Assembly (NCBI GenBank): GCA_903863885.1
Contig: CAIPEB010000777.1
Location: forward strand, 1-52,519
Direction of reading: 5' to 3'
DNA: 52,519 bases
From: an uncultured Planctomycetaceae bacterium
Lineage (GTDB): Bacteria > Planctomycetota > Planctomycetia > Pirellulales > Pirellulaceae
Shown here: positions 1-8,114 of the stretch, in pieces
Layout of the letters: every line of letters starts with the position of its first letter
Position numbering within the stretch: the first letter of the stretch is position 1
The notes under the pieces: model-generated
Database searches by the model: none
Seen by the model: only the letters and a program-made list of their open reading frames with translations
What the model was told of the DNA's origin: nothing
Position numbers and translations under genes: made by a program

Positions 1-266
1 AGGTAGCGGTTCCCACTGTTTTTCAATTTCGCCCACCCTGCCGGAAGGCAGCCGCATCCAAATCGCTTCTGGCGTATACTGTGGACGCGTTTCCGATTTC
101 TATCGTAGACGCAGCATGACGGAAGAGCCTTTCTTTCGGGAGAGAGCGTTTCTTTCGGGATATCGGGTCGCGGGCATAGTCTGAAAGTGCAGTCTTTCAT
201 CAGTGAGGCCGCATATCGGCCGAGTGGCCCATGAAACCTCCACTACCCGTGCAGAAAAATGACACC

Positions 267-1787
267 ATGGAACGCCGAGAGTTATTGATTTCGACCGGAG
301 CCGCCTTGCTGAGCCTGTCAGCCGGTCCGTTCCGACAAGCTGCCGCAGCCGAGGCTGAAGCACATGGCGGAAAGACCTATTACATTGATCCCGTAGCGGG
401 CGACGACGCGGCCGACGGTTTGACACCTTCCCGGGCATGGAAGACCTATGCGTCCCGCGGCTTCAGCGCGGGCGACACCGTGCTGTTCAAACGTGGCAGC
501 ATTTTCCGCGACGTGCTGCATACCCGCAATGGCACCGACCAGGCACCGATCACCTACAGCGCGTACGGCGAGGGCGACAAGCCCGCCTTCTTGGGATCCG
601 TGCCTGCGAACGAGCCTGAGCATTGGATTCAGGAGCGGCCGTCCGTGTGGCGCTACACAGAAACGTTTCCCAGCGAAGTGTGCAATCTGGTGTTCAACAA
701 CGGCGAATCCTGCGGCATCCTCCGCTGGCGGATGGAGGATCTGCAACAGCCGGGGGACTGGCACTATACCGGGATCGGCATGCATTCCGCCGACGGCGGC
801 CAAGGCGATCGGAACGGCGTCCTGTACCTCTTCTCCGCCGCCAATCCTGGCGCGGCGTATGCCAGCCTCGAGTGTGTACTGTGGGGCGCGCGAAGGATGG
901 CCGAAGGCTCTCACGTCATCCTGGAAGGGCTGAGTTTCCGAAATTCCGGAGTACACGGCTACGCTCAGGTCGGCGCGCGGAACGTCGTCATTCGCAACTG
1001 CGAGTTCCGGTTCATCGGCGGCGCGGTTTGGAGCCTGAAACGTCGTGTGCGTTTCGGGAACGCGATCGAGTTCTGGGACGGAGCCGCCGACTGTACCGTC
1101 GAACGCTGTCTGTTCGACAACATCTACGACTCAGCCGTGACGCACCAGGGTGGCGGGACACGGAATATCCCCGAGCGGCTTCATTTCCGCGACAACCTGT
1201 TCATCGACTGCGGATTGTGCGCCTACGAACACCGCGAGCCCGCCAAGGAGGTCTATTTCGAGTACAACACGTGCATTCGCTCCGGCGGCGGATTCAGCAT
1301 GCAGGGCACGTCGCCGCCTCGGCCGTCCGACCCCTATCCGCAGCCGGTCGGATACCATGTCTTTGTCTTCTACATCGATCCCGGTACGCAGCCGGGTCCG
1401 GCGTACATCCGCCACAATCTGTTCTACGAGAGCCATGGCGCGGCGATCAGCGCCATCATTGATCCGGTCGACAATCCAAAATTTGTCATCGACCACAATT
1501 GTTATTGGCAGACGACGGGGGAGCTGTTGATGCAGTTCACTCGGTTGCGGGAGGGAAAGACGACCACGGAAGCAATCCAGGCATTTCTCTCCACTGGAGA
1601 GCCCTGGCCCCTGGATGTGTGGCGTTCCTTTCCGCCGTCGGAATTCCCCCGCTTTCAGGCTGAAAGCGGCCAGGACCGACACAGTCGGGTGATGCGGCCG
1701 TTGTTTGTCGACGAGGCTGGGGGCGATTACCGGCAGCGTGCCGACTCGCCGTGCTCGGACGCCGGGATGCGTAGCGAAACACGATAG
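267..1787 (+). CDS. Secreted right-handed beta-helix protein (pectate-lyase-like fold)
   Basis: A 506-residue exported protein. The start at 267 is preferred over an in-frame ATG at 231 because the protein then opens with MERRELLISTG, a Tat-like twin-arginine stretch, followed by a hydrophobic segment and an alanine-rich cleavage region near residue 30. The mature part begins with KTYYIDPVAGDDAADG, typical of secreted parallel beta-helix proteins related to polysaccharide lyases and epimerases. The later region has many short Asn/Cys-rich turns (NVVIRNCEF, DCTVERCLFDN, YIRHNLFYES) expected of beta-helix coils. The substrate cannot be read from the sequence; a role in polysaccharide breakdown is inferred. 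It is followed by a long gap containing an RNA-like element and a terminator. Confidence 0.8.
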   Translation: MERRELLISTGAALLSLSAGPFRQAAAAEAEAHGGKTYYIDPVAGDDAADGLTPSRAWKTYASRGFSAGDTVLFKRGSIFRDVLHTRNGTDQAPITYSAYGEGDKPAFLGSVPANEPEHWIQERPSVWRYTETFPSEVCNLVFNNGESCGILRWRMEDLQQPGDWHYTGIGMHSADGGQGDRNGVLYLFSAANPGAAYASLECVLWGARRMAEGSHVILEGLSFRNSGVHGYAQVGARNVVIRNCEFRFIGGAVWSLKRRVRFGNAIEFWDGAADCTVERCLFDNIYDSAVTHQGGGTRNIPERLHFRDNLFIDCGLCAYEHREPAKEVYFEYNTCIRSGGGFSMQGTSPPRPSDPYPQPVGYHVFVFYIDPGTQPGPAYIRHNLFYESHGAAISAIIDPVDNPKFVIDHNCYWQTTGELLMQFTRLREGKTTTEAIQAFLSTGEPWPLDVWRSFPPSEFPRFQAESGQDRHSRVMRPLFVDEAGGDYRQRADSPCSDAGMRSETR

Positions 1788-1960
1788 AATCATTCGTACT
1801 CAACTGTGACTCTCTCCGCGCGCTGAATGCGAAGAAGAGCCGCAGCGTCAGCATCGACAGGACGGTGGAAACCGATCGGATGGATGGCACACCAAGGTTG
1901 ATACACCCAGATTGGATTACCGATGATTTTCGTCCGTCAGTACATCGAGAGGGGGCAAGG

Positions 1961-2041
1961 TCTGGCCGAATTCCGAGGCCCGTTTCGAGTCTTCGCGGCC
2001 GCCTCCATTTTTGGCACCGGAGTCACCCGGTGCCTTTTTTT
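1961..2041 (+). ncRNA. Candidate small RNA element, copy 1 of 3
   Basis: The core at 1966-2007 shares a block with 22121-22163 and 30967-31009. Common parts are CCGTTTC, then three variable bases, TCTTCG or TCTGCG, and GGCCGCCTCCA. A rho-independent terminator follows within 6 bases. All three copies lie between genes, on the plus strand, directly before a hairpin. The conserved CCTCC can pair with Shine-Dalgarno sequences, so a regulatory RNA is possible. This is inference; no Rfam family could be assigned. Confidence 0.45.
2013..2041 (+). terminator. Rho-independent terminator
   Basis: GGCACCGG and CCGGTGCC form a perfect 8-bp stem around a 6-base loop, followed by seven T residues. It could end transcription of the RNA-like element or of the beta-helix gene upstream. 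Confidence 0.85.
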
Positions 2042-2163
2042 GTCGACCAGCGTTAGAAGATGACGTTTCACGAGGACTTCCGTCGCGACTTTCTGCAGCG
2101 TCATCGTACTGTGCAGCGACAGTCGGCCCCCCTGGAGGCAGCCAAAACCACTCGAAATGCTGA

Positions 2164-2184
2164 CGAGGCGGTGACACCGCCTCG
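2164..2184. promoter_or_regulatory. Perfect palindrome upstream of the HzsA-related gene
   Basis: CGAGGCGGTG-A-CACCGCCTCG is a 10-bp inverted repeat around one base, about 150 bases before the next start. It may be an operator. It could also fold as a hairpin, but no T-run follows, so a terminator is less likely. Confidence 0.4.
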
Positions 2185-2334
2185 TTCAGTCTCGTGACCG
2201 CGTGACTCCCTCCACATTTTCCTTGGCCGGTCGCGTATCATGCTTGTTAAGGTGTTGTGCGGCTTATCATCGTGCCGACTCCTGCCAGGGAACAGAAAGG
2301 CATGCAGGCCGCGACCGCCGCAAGGGAGAAAGCG

Positions 2335-5064
2335 ATGAAGTCGGTATTAATTCTGGGGGCGGTGCTGAATCTAGTCAGCCTTCAAGCGGGCGCGGCGGAA
2401 ACGGTCGGCGGGCCATCCGCTCCTGTCCAGTCGAACATCGCGCCCCCCGCGAGTTCGACGGCGGAACGCCGCGCACCGGCGCAGGCCGACAACGGCAGCG
2501 GAAGTCCCATGACGCTGCGTGCGGCGATTGGCGACTTGATCAACGACTTCGGGCCGAAATATCCAGCGGGATTGGAGTATCTGCGTCGACTGGACGCGAT
2601 CGAGCGGCAGATGGCGTCGGGATCGGACTCGGCGCAAGCGGCCTTTGCGGCGTTGCAGCGCGAAGCGCTGGTCGCCAACCCGATGGTTCGCGATACGCCG
2701 ATCCTGTTCGTAACGCGCGAACAGTACCAGCCGGACCATCACAACACGGAGACGATTTTCCATACCGGCGAACCGAACAACGGAAGCTACCGGCCAGGAG
2801 GCCCGCTGAAGGTCTTGGACCCAGTCACAGGTCAGACTTTCGTACTGCTTGATCCCGGTCGGGAAGGTTTGATTCGCGACCCGGAAGTGCATTTCGACGG
2901 ACGAAAAATCGTCTTTGCGATGCGCAGGGCGCGCGATGAAAACTACTCGATCTACGAATTGAAAGTCGATCCGCAAAACGGCTGGGCAACTGTGCCCGAC
3001 GGTCTGCGGCGGCTGACGAACGAGCGCGACGCGACGGATATCGATCCCGTCTATCTGCCCGACGGGTCGGTAATTTTCTCGAGTACGCGGGAGCCGAAAT
3101 ACTGCCACTGCAACATGCACATCATGGCGAACCTGCATCGCATGGACGGTGACGGCGCGAACATCCACCAGATCGGTAAAAGCACCTTGTTCGAGGGACA
3201 CGCCAGCTTAATGCCGGACGGACGCGTTCTGTATTACCGCTGGGAATACGTCGACCGCAATTTCGGCGATGCGCAGGGGCTGTGGACCGTGAATCCGGAC
3301 GGGACCGGTCATGCGATCTGCTGGGCAAATAATCTGGCCAGTCCGCCCGCCGTATTCGACGGCCGCGCAATCCCCGGCACAGAAGCGATTGTTTGCACCT
3401 TCGGTTCCTGCCATGACCGCCCGTGGGGTGCGATGGCGATCGTAGACCGGAGCAGGGGACTGGACAGTGAGGAAGCGGTTGTGCGGATCTGGCCCGTGGA
3501 GGCCCGCTCGCTGGTCCAGAATGTGGAAGCCTTCATCTGTGACCACTTCGTGCCGTTGAGGGCTCGCTATGAGGATCCTTTTCCGCTGGTGGATCCGCGA
3601 ACCGGGAAAGGCGGCAAGTACTTCCTCGTGTCAAGAAACGTCAATTCCCTGCCTCCCGATAAACCCATCCGGTATTCGGCCGATCTGAATGAACTGGTGA
3701 TGGGGCTCTATCTGGTTGACGTGTTCGGCAATGAAGTGTTGCTGCACCGCGAAACGACGGGCTGTTTCGACCCGATGCCGTTGGCCGCCTCTCCGCGTCC
3801 GCCGGTGCTTCCCTCGCGGCGAGATTACGAGAGCCGCATGGGTCGAATGTATGTTGCCGACGTATATCAGGGAACGCATATGCAAGGGGTTCGGCGCGGG
3901 GACGTAGCAAGCCTGCGCGTCGTAGAGTCAGTCGAGAAACGGGTTTGGACCGACCCGCTGTGGCGCTGTGCTCAGTTCGCTAAAGGAACATACATTGGCG
4001 ATACGCTGAACCGCCCGGCCGTTTCCTGGGCCGGGTTCGAGGTAAAGCGCATTCTCGGAACCGTACCGGTCGAGGCGGACGGCTCGGCAAGTTTCGAGGT
4101 GCCCGCCGAACGGTTCGTCTATTTCCAGTTGCTCGACCGCGACGGCATGATGATCTCCACCATGCGTTCCGGCACGCAGGTTCAGCCGGGCGAGACGCAC
4201 GCCTGCATTGGCTGCCATGACCAACGCCTTGCGATCCAGACACCGTCGGGAAGTCCGCTGGCGCTGCAGCGTCAGCCCAGTCAACTGACCGGCTGGCACG
4301 GGGATACCCGCTCGTTCAACTACCTGGAGGAGATCCAGCCCATCTGGAACCAGCATTGCGTGTGCTGCCATGATTTCGGCCAGCAGTCGGAGGCCCGACT
4401 CGTGTTGGCCGGCGACAAGGAATTGGTGTTCAACGCCTCTTACGTCGAGTTGTTCCAGAATTGGGGACGGGAAGACGCGTGGCTCAACACGGTCGGCCTG
4501 GGACTAGCGCCGATCAAACCCGCCAACTCCGCCGGGGCACATCGCAGCCGCTTGGTCGAACTGCTGCGGCGCGGCCACTATGACGTCTGCCTGTCACCCG
4601 AGGAGATGAACCGGATCGTCACGTGGATCGACCTTGGCGGCCCGTACTATCCGGACTATGCCTGTGCCCATCCGACGAATGTGGCTGGCCGCGCACCGCT
4701 TTCAATCGCCCAGTTGCACCGACTGGAAAAGCTGACCGGACTGCCGTTGAGTGACGATCAGGGTAATCCAGGCTTCGCAGGACATCGGCTCTGGTTGTCG
4801 TTCGACCGGCCGGACTTGAGTCCTTGTTTGTCGAAACTCGAGAAGTCCGGCGAGGCCTATCGCGAGGCTCTGGCGATCATCCAGGCCGGACAGGCCGAGT
4901 TGCGGCAGACCCCGGAAGCTGACATGCCCCATTTTCGTCCATGCGAAGAGCATCAGATTCGGGAAGCGAAATACCAGGCCCTGCGCGAGCGTGAAGCCGG
5001 ACGCCGCCAAGCCATGGCCGAAGGCCGCAAAGCCTACGATGCCGGCATTTCGCCACGCGAGTGA
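2335..5064 (+). CDS. HzsA-related secreted multihaem protein with TolB-like propeller
   Basis: A 909-residue protein resembling the family of planctomycete proteins related to the hydrazine synthase alpha subunit. The start at 2335 follows AAGGGAGAAAGCG and gives a good signal peptide (MKSVLILGAVLNLVSLQAGA); the frame stays open upstream to 2257. The middle has TolB/WD40-like blades such as DIDPVYLPDGSVIFSST. Two CxxCH sites, C624-IG-C627-H628 and C675-VC-C678-H679, predict covalently bound c-type haems, so it should act outside the cytoplasm. The family is widespread in planctomycetes that do not make hydrazine, and there are no hzsB/C genes nearby, so hydrazine synthesis is not implied. The neighbouring SGNH hydrolase gene follows on the same strand and may be co-transcribed. 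Confidence 0.85.
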   Translation: MKSVLILGAVLNLVSLQAGAAETVGGPSAPVQSNIAPPASSTAERRAPAQADNGSGSPMTLRAAIGDLINDFGPKYPAGLEYLRRLDAIERQMASGSDSAQAAFAALQREALVANPMVRDTPILFVTREQYQPDHHNTETIFHTGEPNNGSYRPGGPLKVLDPVTGQTFVLLDPGREGLIRDPEVHFDGRKIVFAMRRARDENYSIYELKVDPQNGWATVPDGLRRLTNERDATDIDPVYLPDGSVIFSSTREPKYCHCNMHIMANLHRMDGDGANIHQIGKSTLFEGHASLMPDGRVLYYRWEYVDRNFGDAQGLWTVNPDGTGHAICWANNLASPPAVFDGRAIPGTEAIVCTFGSCHDRPWGAMAIVDRSRGLDSEEAVVRIWPVEARSLVQNVEAFICDHFVPLRARYEDPFPLVDPRTGKGGKYFLVSRNVNSLPPDKPIRYSADLNELVMGLYLVDVFGNEVLLHRETTGCFDPMPLAASPRPPVLPSRRDYESRMGRMYVADVYQGTHMQGVRRGDVASLRVVESVEKRVWTDPLWRCAQFAKGTYIGDTLNRPAVSWAGFEVKRILGTVPVEADGSASFEVPAERFVYFQLLDRDGMMISTMRSGTQVQPGETHACIGCHDQRLAIQTPSGSPLALQRQPSQLTGWHGDTRSFNYLEEIQPIWNQHCVCCHDFGQQSEARLVLAGDKELVFNASYVELFQNWGREDAWLNTVGLGLAPIKPANSAGAHRSRLVELLRRGHYDVCLSPEEMNRIVTWIDLGGPYYPDYACAHPTNVAGRAPLSIAQLHRLEKLTGLPLSDDQGNPGFAGHRLWLSFDRPDLSPCLSKLEKSGEAYREALAIIQAGQAELRQTPEADMPHFRPCEEHQIREAKYQALREREAGRRQAMAEGRKAYDAGISPRE

Positions 5065-5163
5065 ATGGGAGACCGAGTGGCCGCGGCACGCCAGGCGCGT
5101 ATCGGCGGTGTCCAGCCCCATCCGCTCTCCTTTTCGACCGCGTCAGGGGAGGCAAGACAACAC

Positions 5164-6450
5164 ATGCCACGGCACCGCTTGATTTTCGGCCTATTCTTGC
5201 TGACGACGGTCCTGAGGGCACGGATGGCAGATGCCGCGCCGGATGCGTTTCCTCCCGCGTGCGCATTCCCGGACGGGTCTCGGCCCCCTGCGCTGCGCGC
5301 CACTCTCGAAAAACTGACGGCCGGCCAACCGGTGACCGTGGTATGCCTGGGTGACAGTGTGACTGGCGTCTATTACCACACCGGCGGACGACGCGCCTAT
5401 CCCGAGATGCTTGAACTGGCGCTGCGAGCTGCGTGCGAGCAAGCCCGTGTACGCGTCCTGAATGCCGGCATCAGCGGCCACAAGTCAGCGGACGGCCTGA
5501 AGCGTTTGCAATCCGACGTCCTCGACCACCATCCCGACCTGGTGACCGTGATGTTCGGACTGAATGATCTGACGGCTTTGCCGCTTGCGGATTTTCGTGC
5601 GAACCTGACGGAAATCGCGCAGCGATGTCGTGCGGCAGATGCCGCTGTTATCTTGTGTACGCCGAACTCCGTCATCGATACGCCCGGCCGGCCGATCCCC
5701 AAACTCGTCGAGTACTGCCAGGCGGTGCAGGAAGTGGCCGCCAAACAGCAGATTCCAGTGTGTGACGTGTACGGTGCGTTCGAGACGGTTCGCACCCGCA
5801 ACCCGTTGGCATGGCGACTGCTATTGAGCGACGAGATACACCCCAACATGGACGGCCATAAGCTCACAGCGGAGACGTTGTGCCGTACGATCACGGGTCG
5901 CGACGTATCGCTGCGCGAGGTGGGGCCACCACAACCTCTGCTCCCCAAGATGCAGGCCATGGTCAAGGCTGGCCGGCCCGTGCGTGTGCTGGCCATGGAG
6001 CCGCTGGACTTGCTGGTCGCCCCGGCGATCCGGGCCGTGCTGCCAGCGGCCGTGGTCGAAGTGCAACCCTGGCCCACGGCCGGTCAGACGCTGGCTCAGA
6101 TCGAGGCCGCCGCACAACGGGTGCGACAAGCGCCGCCGGATCTTGTCGTGATCGCCATCCCGGCCAGCGTGACGCCCGCCGACCAGTCTCCTTCAGAGGA
6201 ATCGATTCGCACACACAGTTGGATCCTGAATTGGTCGCTCAGCTTTGGCCGGCAGGAGTGGGACGTGGTTGTCGTCGCCCCCTCGGTCTTTTCGCCAGAT
6301 CCGACACCCGCAGAACAGGCGGCGGATGCTTTCTCGCGAAAGATGGGACATGCCCAGGACCTGCCTGTTGTCGCTCGCCAACCGGGTGACAGTTCGCCTC
6401 CGGCATGCATCCTCGAGGCTTGGTTTCGCACGCAGTGCGCCTTCCCGTAG
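5164..6450 (+). CDS. Secreted SGNH/GDSL hydrolase
   Basis: A 428-residue esterase-like protein. The start at 5164 follows AGGGGAGG and opens a signal peptide (MPRHRLIFGLFLLTTVL). All SGNH blocks are visible: block I CLGDSVTG with Ser65, block II NAGISGHKS with Gly, block III FGLNDL with Asn134, and block V SDEIHP with Asp223 and His226. Expected activity is hydrolysis of acyl esters, for example acetyl groups on polysaccharides. The C-terminal 180 residues after the SGNH domain form a second, partly degenerate domain (VRVLAMEPLDLLVAPAIR) of unknown role. It lies 100 bases after the HzsA-related gene on the same strand. Confidence 0.85.
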   Translation: MPRHRLIFGLFLLTTVLRARMADAAPDAFPPACAFPDGSRPPALRATLEKLTAGQPVTVVCLGDSVTGVYYHTGGRRAYPEMLELALRAACEQARVRVLNAGISGHKSADGLKRLQSDVLDHHPDLVTVMFGLNDLTALPLADFRANLTEIAQRCRAADAAVILCTPNSVIDTPGRPIPKLVEYCQAVQEVAAKQQIPVCDVYGAFETVRTRNPLAWRLLLSDEIHPNMDGHKLTAETLCRTITGRDVSLREVGPPQPLLPKMQAMVKAGRPVRVLAMEPLDLLVAPAIRAVLPAAVVEVQPWPTAGQTLAQIEAAAQRVRQAPPDLVVIAIPASVTPADQSPSEESIRTHSWILNWSLSFGRQEWDVVVVAPSVFSPDPTPAEQAADAFSRKMGHAQDLPVVARQPGDSSPPACILEAWFRTQCAFP

Positions 6451-6935
6451 TGCGAATCGCCCGAGTCGTGTACATCCTGCATTGCCGAATCCCTGATCTC
6501 GCCAAATAAGAAGGGAATCGGAACCCGGAGCGAAGCGGGCGAACTTGGCGGTCCATTTCCTGGTGACTGCGCCGGCCGTGTTCGTCGGGTCGGCGGTGTA
6601 TGGCGTCTTCACCCTGCCCGCCCTGAAACGAGTCTTCCAGGAGCGTCTCAGACCAAGGCGTGAGAAGGCCGACAAAGGAGGCCGCTGCCAGAGACTTGCA
6701 CGGTGCGATTTCGGTTCACGTTGAGGCCCGATTATATCGCAGTGGTGTTGAGGGTTCGCACGATCGTGCTAAAGTGCCAGAGTTTCCGGCTCAGCTTAAC
6801 ACAGTCCCGCGTCTTCGACCCTGAAGCAAACGAAGGCTGTTGCGTTTTCGTTGTTCTCGCCATGGAGAGCTGGCCGGTTGGTCCAATGGCTGCAGCCAAC
6901 GCAGACATCCTGAAACCAAGGGGGCGTGAAACAAC
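6451..6935. other. Intergenic region, mostly empty, with one gene remnant
   Basis: The first part carries a coding-like remnant described separately (6497-6724). The rest up to the next start shows no gene, tRNA or clear terminator. The last 20 bases hold a purine-rich ribosome binding site (AAGGGGGCG) for the 6936 gene. Confidence 0.5.
6497..6724 (+). pseudogene. Possible C-terminal remnant of a membrane protein
   Basis: An open frame that starts directly after a stop codon and has no good start. It reads NLAVHFLVTAPAVFVGSAVY followed by a Lys/Arg-rich tail, which looks like one membrane segment and a cytoplasmic end. I do not recognise the family. It may be the tail of a deleted gene, or chance. 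Confidence 0.25.
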
Positions 6936-7655
6936 ATGGACGCCAGCGAGAATCGCCGACGACGGCACACATCGCTCATCGCGCTCGTGCTCGGCAGCAT
7001 CCTGACATCGATCCCGCCGTTCTGCGAACCGCCGGCGGTCGGTGGCGAGGCAGACACCACGCCGCGTGCGAAATCCGTGAGGATCGTTTACCTGGTTTCC
7101 GCCGACAAAACCGTGCGTGAAGACTACCGTAAAGGCATCGAGACGGCCGCAAAGGATCTGCAATCCTGGTACGCAAAGCAACTCGGCGGCCCGACGTTTC
7201 GGTTGAACGAACCAGTTGTCGAGGTTGTGAAATCCGACAAGAAAGCGGATTGGTTCTACGGCCACCCTAACGGCGACAACAAGGACGACTGGGGCTTCAA
7301 CGACGAGGCGGCTCAAGCGGAGTATGCGGTCAATTTCCACCGGGTCTGCTTCGCCCATCCCGCCGTGCGAGCCATTACATGGTGGGACTTGGGCGACCAA
7401 GGGTCGTTTATTCCAGGTGGCGGGATGCTGCGAGAGGATCTATCGCCCAAGCCGGTCTACGAGCAATTAAAGCGACTGATCCACGAGGAGTGGAACACCA
7501 GGGCGTCGGGCACCACGGATGGCGAGGGGCGATTCAGCTTTCGGGGGTTCCTGGGAACTTACAAGGTAGTCGCCGCCATTCAGGGCAAGACAATCGAAAA
7601 GCAGTTCCACCTGGAAAAAGGAAGGGCGAACGAGATGACGGTCTCGCTGCCCTGA
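6936..7655 (+). CDS. Chimeric ORF: zincin N-terminus fused to a GH10 xylanase tail
   Basis: 239 residues in two parts of different origin. Residues 1-122 match the N-terminus of the zincin encoded at 32125-33144 almost residue for residue (for example VYLVSADKTVRED, AAKDLQSWYA, DNKDDWGFN). At about residue 123 the match stops abruptly. From there it reads as the C-terminal end of a glycoside hydrolase family 10 protein: AITWWDLGDQGSF, SPKPVYEQLKRLIHEEW, then a small beta-domain (FSFRGFLGTYKV). The zincin HExxH site and the GH10 catalytic glutamates are both absent, so the product is probably inactive as either enzyme. A signal-like hydrophobic stretch (SLIALVLGSIL) is kept. Start at 6936 follows AAGGGGGCG. 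It may be a relic of recombination or a misassembly. Confidence 0.7.
   Translation: MDASENRRRRHTSLIALVLGSILTSIPPFCEPPAVGGEADTTPRAKSVRIVYLVSADKTVREDYRKGIETAAKDLQSWYAKQLGGPTFRLNEPVVEVVKSDKKADWFYGHPNGDNKDDWGFNDEAAQAEYAVNFHRVCFAHPAVRAITWWDLGDQGSFIPGGGMLREDLSPKPVYEQLKRLIHEEWNTRASGTTDGEGRFSFRGFLGTYKVVAAIQGKTIEKQFHLEKGRANEMTVSLP
7071..7300 (+). repeat. Diverged duplicate of 32261-32490
   Basis: DNA alignment by eye shows roughly 85 percent identity with 32261-32490, ending sharply after GACTGGGGCTTCAAC in both copies. The preceding leader regions (6936-7070 and 32125-32260) are similar but more diverged. This marks the duplicated zincin N-terminus and the chimera junction. Confidence 0.75.
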
Positions 7656-7665
7656 TCCCACGCCT

Positions 7666-8046
7666 ATGCGAAGTTACTTGAAGACTCTTGTGGTTGGCGG
7701 ACTCCTGTCGCTTCCCTTCGTGGGGTTTGGGGCAGGCTTCATCGTCATGGGCGTGGATGCCACATTCCACGGATGGGCGTCGTTGGGCAAGCCCAAGCAC
7801 GATTGGTCCGGGCCATCTCGTCGGACTAATGACATCACCCGCCTGTATGGCCCTGGTGTGATTCTCGCCGGCGCTTCGCTGTGCGTTGGCGGTCTGCTCG
7901 TGATCCCGTCAGGGTTGATCCGAGACCATGGAATGGGACGCCAACACTGGCCGAAAGTCGTGCTGCTTTGGCGACTGGTCGGAGTCGGCACGGCAGTCGG
8001 CTTCGTTGTGTCGATACTTGCCTCGATCACCAACGTCCTTTGGTGA
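7666..8046 (+). CDS. Small membrane protein of unknown function
   Basis: 126 residues starting 11 bases after the preceding stop. Three hydrophobic segments are visible: about residues 7-28 (LVVGGLLSLPFVGFGAGFIV), 62-82 (YGPGVILAGASLCVGGLLVI) and 99-120 (LLWRLVGVGTAVGFVVSILA). No motif was recognised. It sits between the two chimeric ORFs, so it may have arrived with the same rearrangement. Confidence 0.6.
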   Translation: MRSYLKTLVVGGLLSLPFVGFGAGFIVMGVDATFHGWASLGKPKHDWSGPSRRTNDITRLYGPGVILAGASLCVGGLLVIPSGLIRDHGMGRQHWPKVVLLWRLVGVGTAVGFVVSILASITNVLW

Positions 8047-8114
8047 GGCTGAAACGTGATCCTGCAAATACCGAAATCACCGGCGCAATCGGCCCGGAAC
8101 CAAGAAAGCAGACA

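Larger units (their letters stand above)
1788..2334. other. Intergenic region with small-RNA-like element, terminator and palindrome
   Basis: About 550 bases without a convincing long gene. It holds copy 1 of a three-copy RNA-like element, its strong terminator and a perfect palindrome at 2164-2184. A 45-codon ORF (2060-2197, ATG after AGAAG) is possible but has no recognisable product. The stretch 1788-1960 shows nothing clear. Confidence 0.6.

Noticed and set aside
1-230. Short direct repeat TTTCTTTCGGGA near 130-160
   Set aside because: Only two copies about 20 bases apart, with no array structure or associated genes; probably chance. No CRISPR array exists in the window.
5065-5163. Upstream extension of the SGNH hydrolase
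   Set aside because: The start at 5164 has a good ribosome binding site and a signal peptide; the extension is not protein-like.
7881-8114. Upstream extension of the MBL-GH43 chimera
   Set aside because: It overlaps the small membrane protein gene in another frame and would bury the hydrophobic leader.
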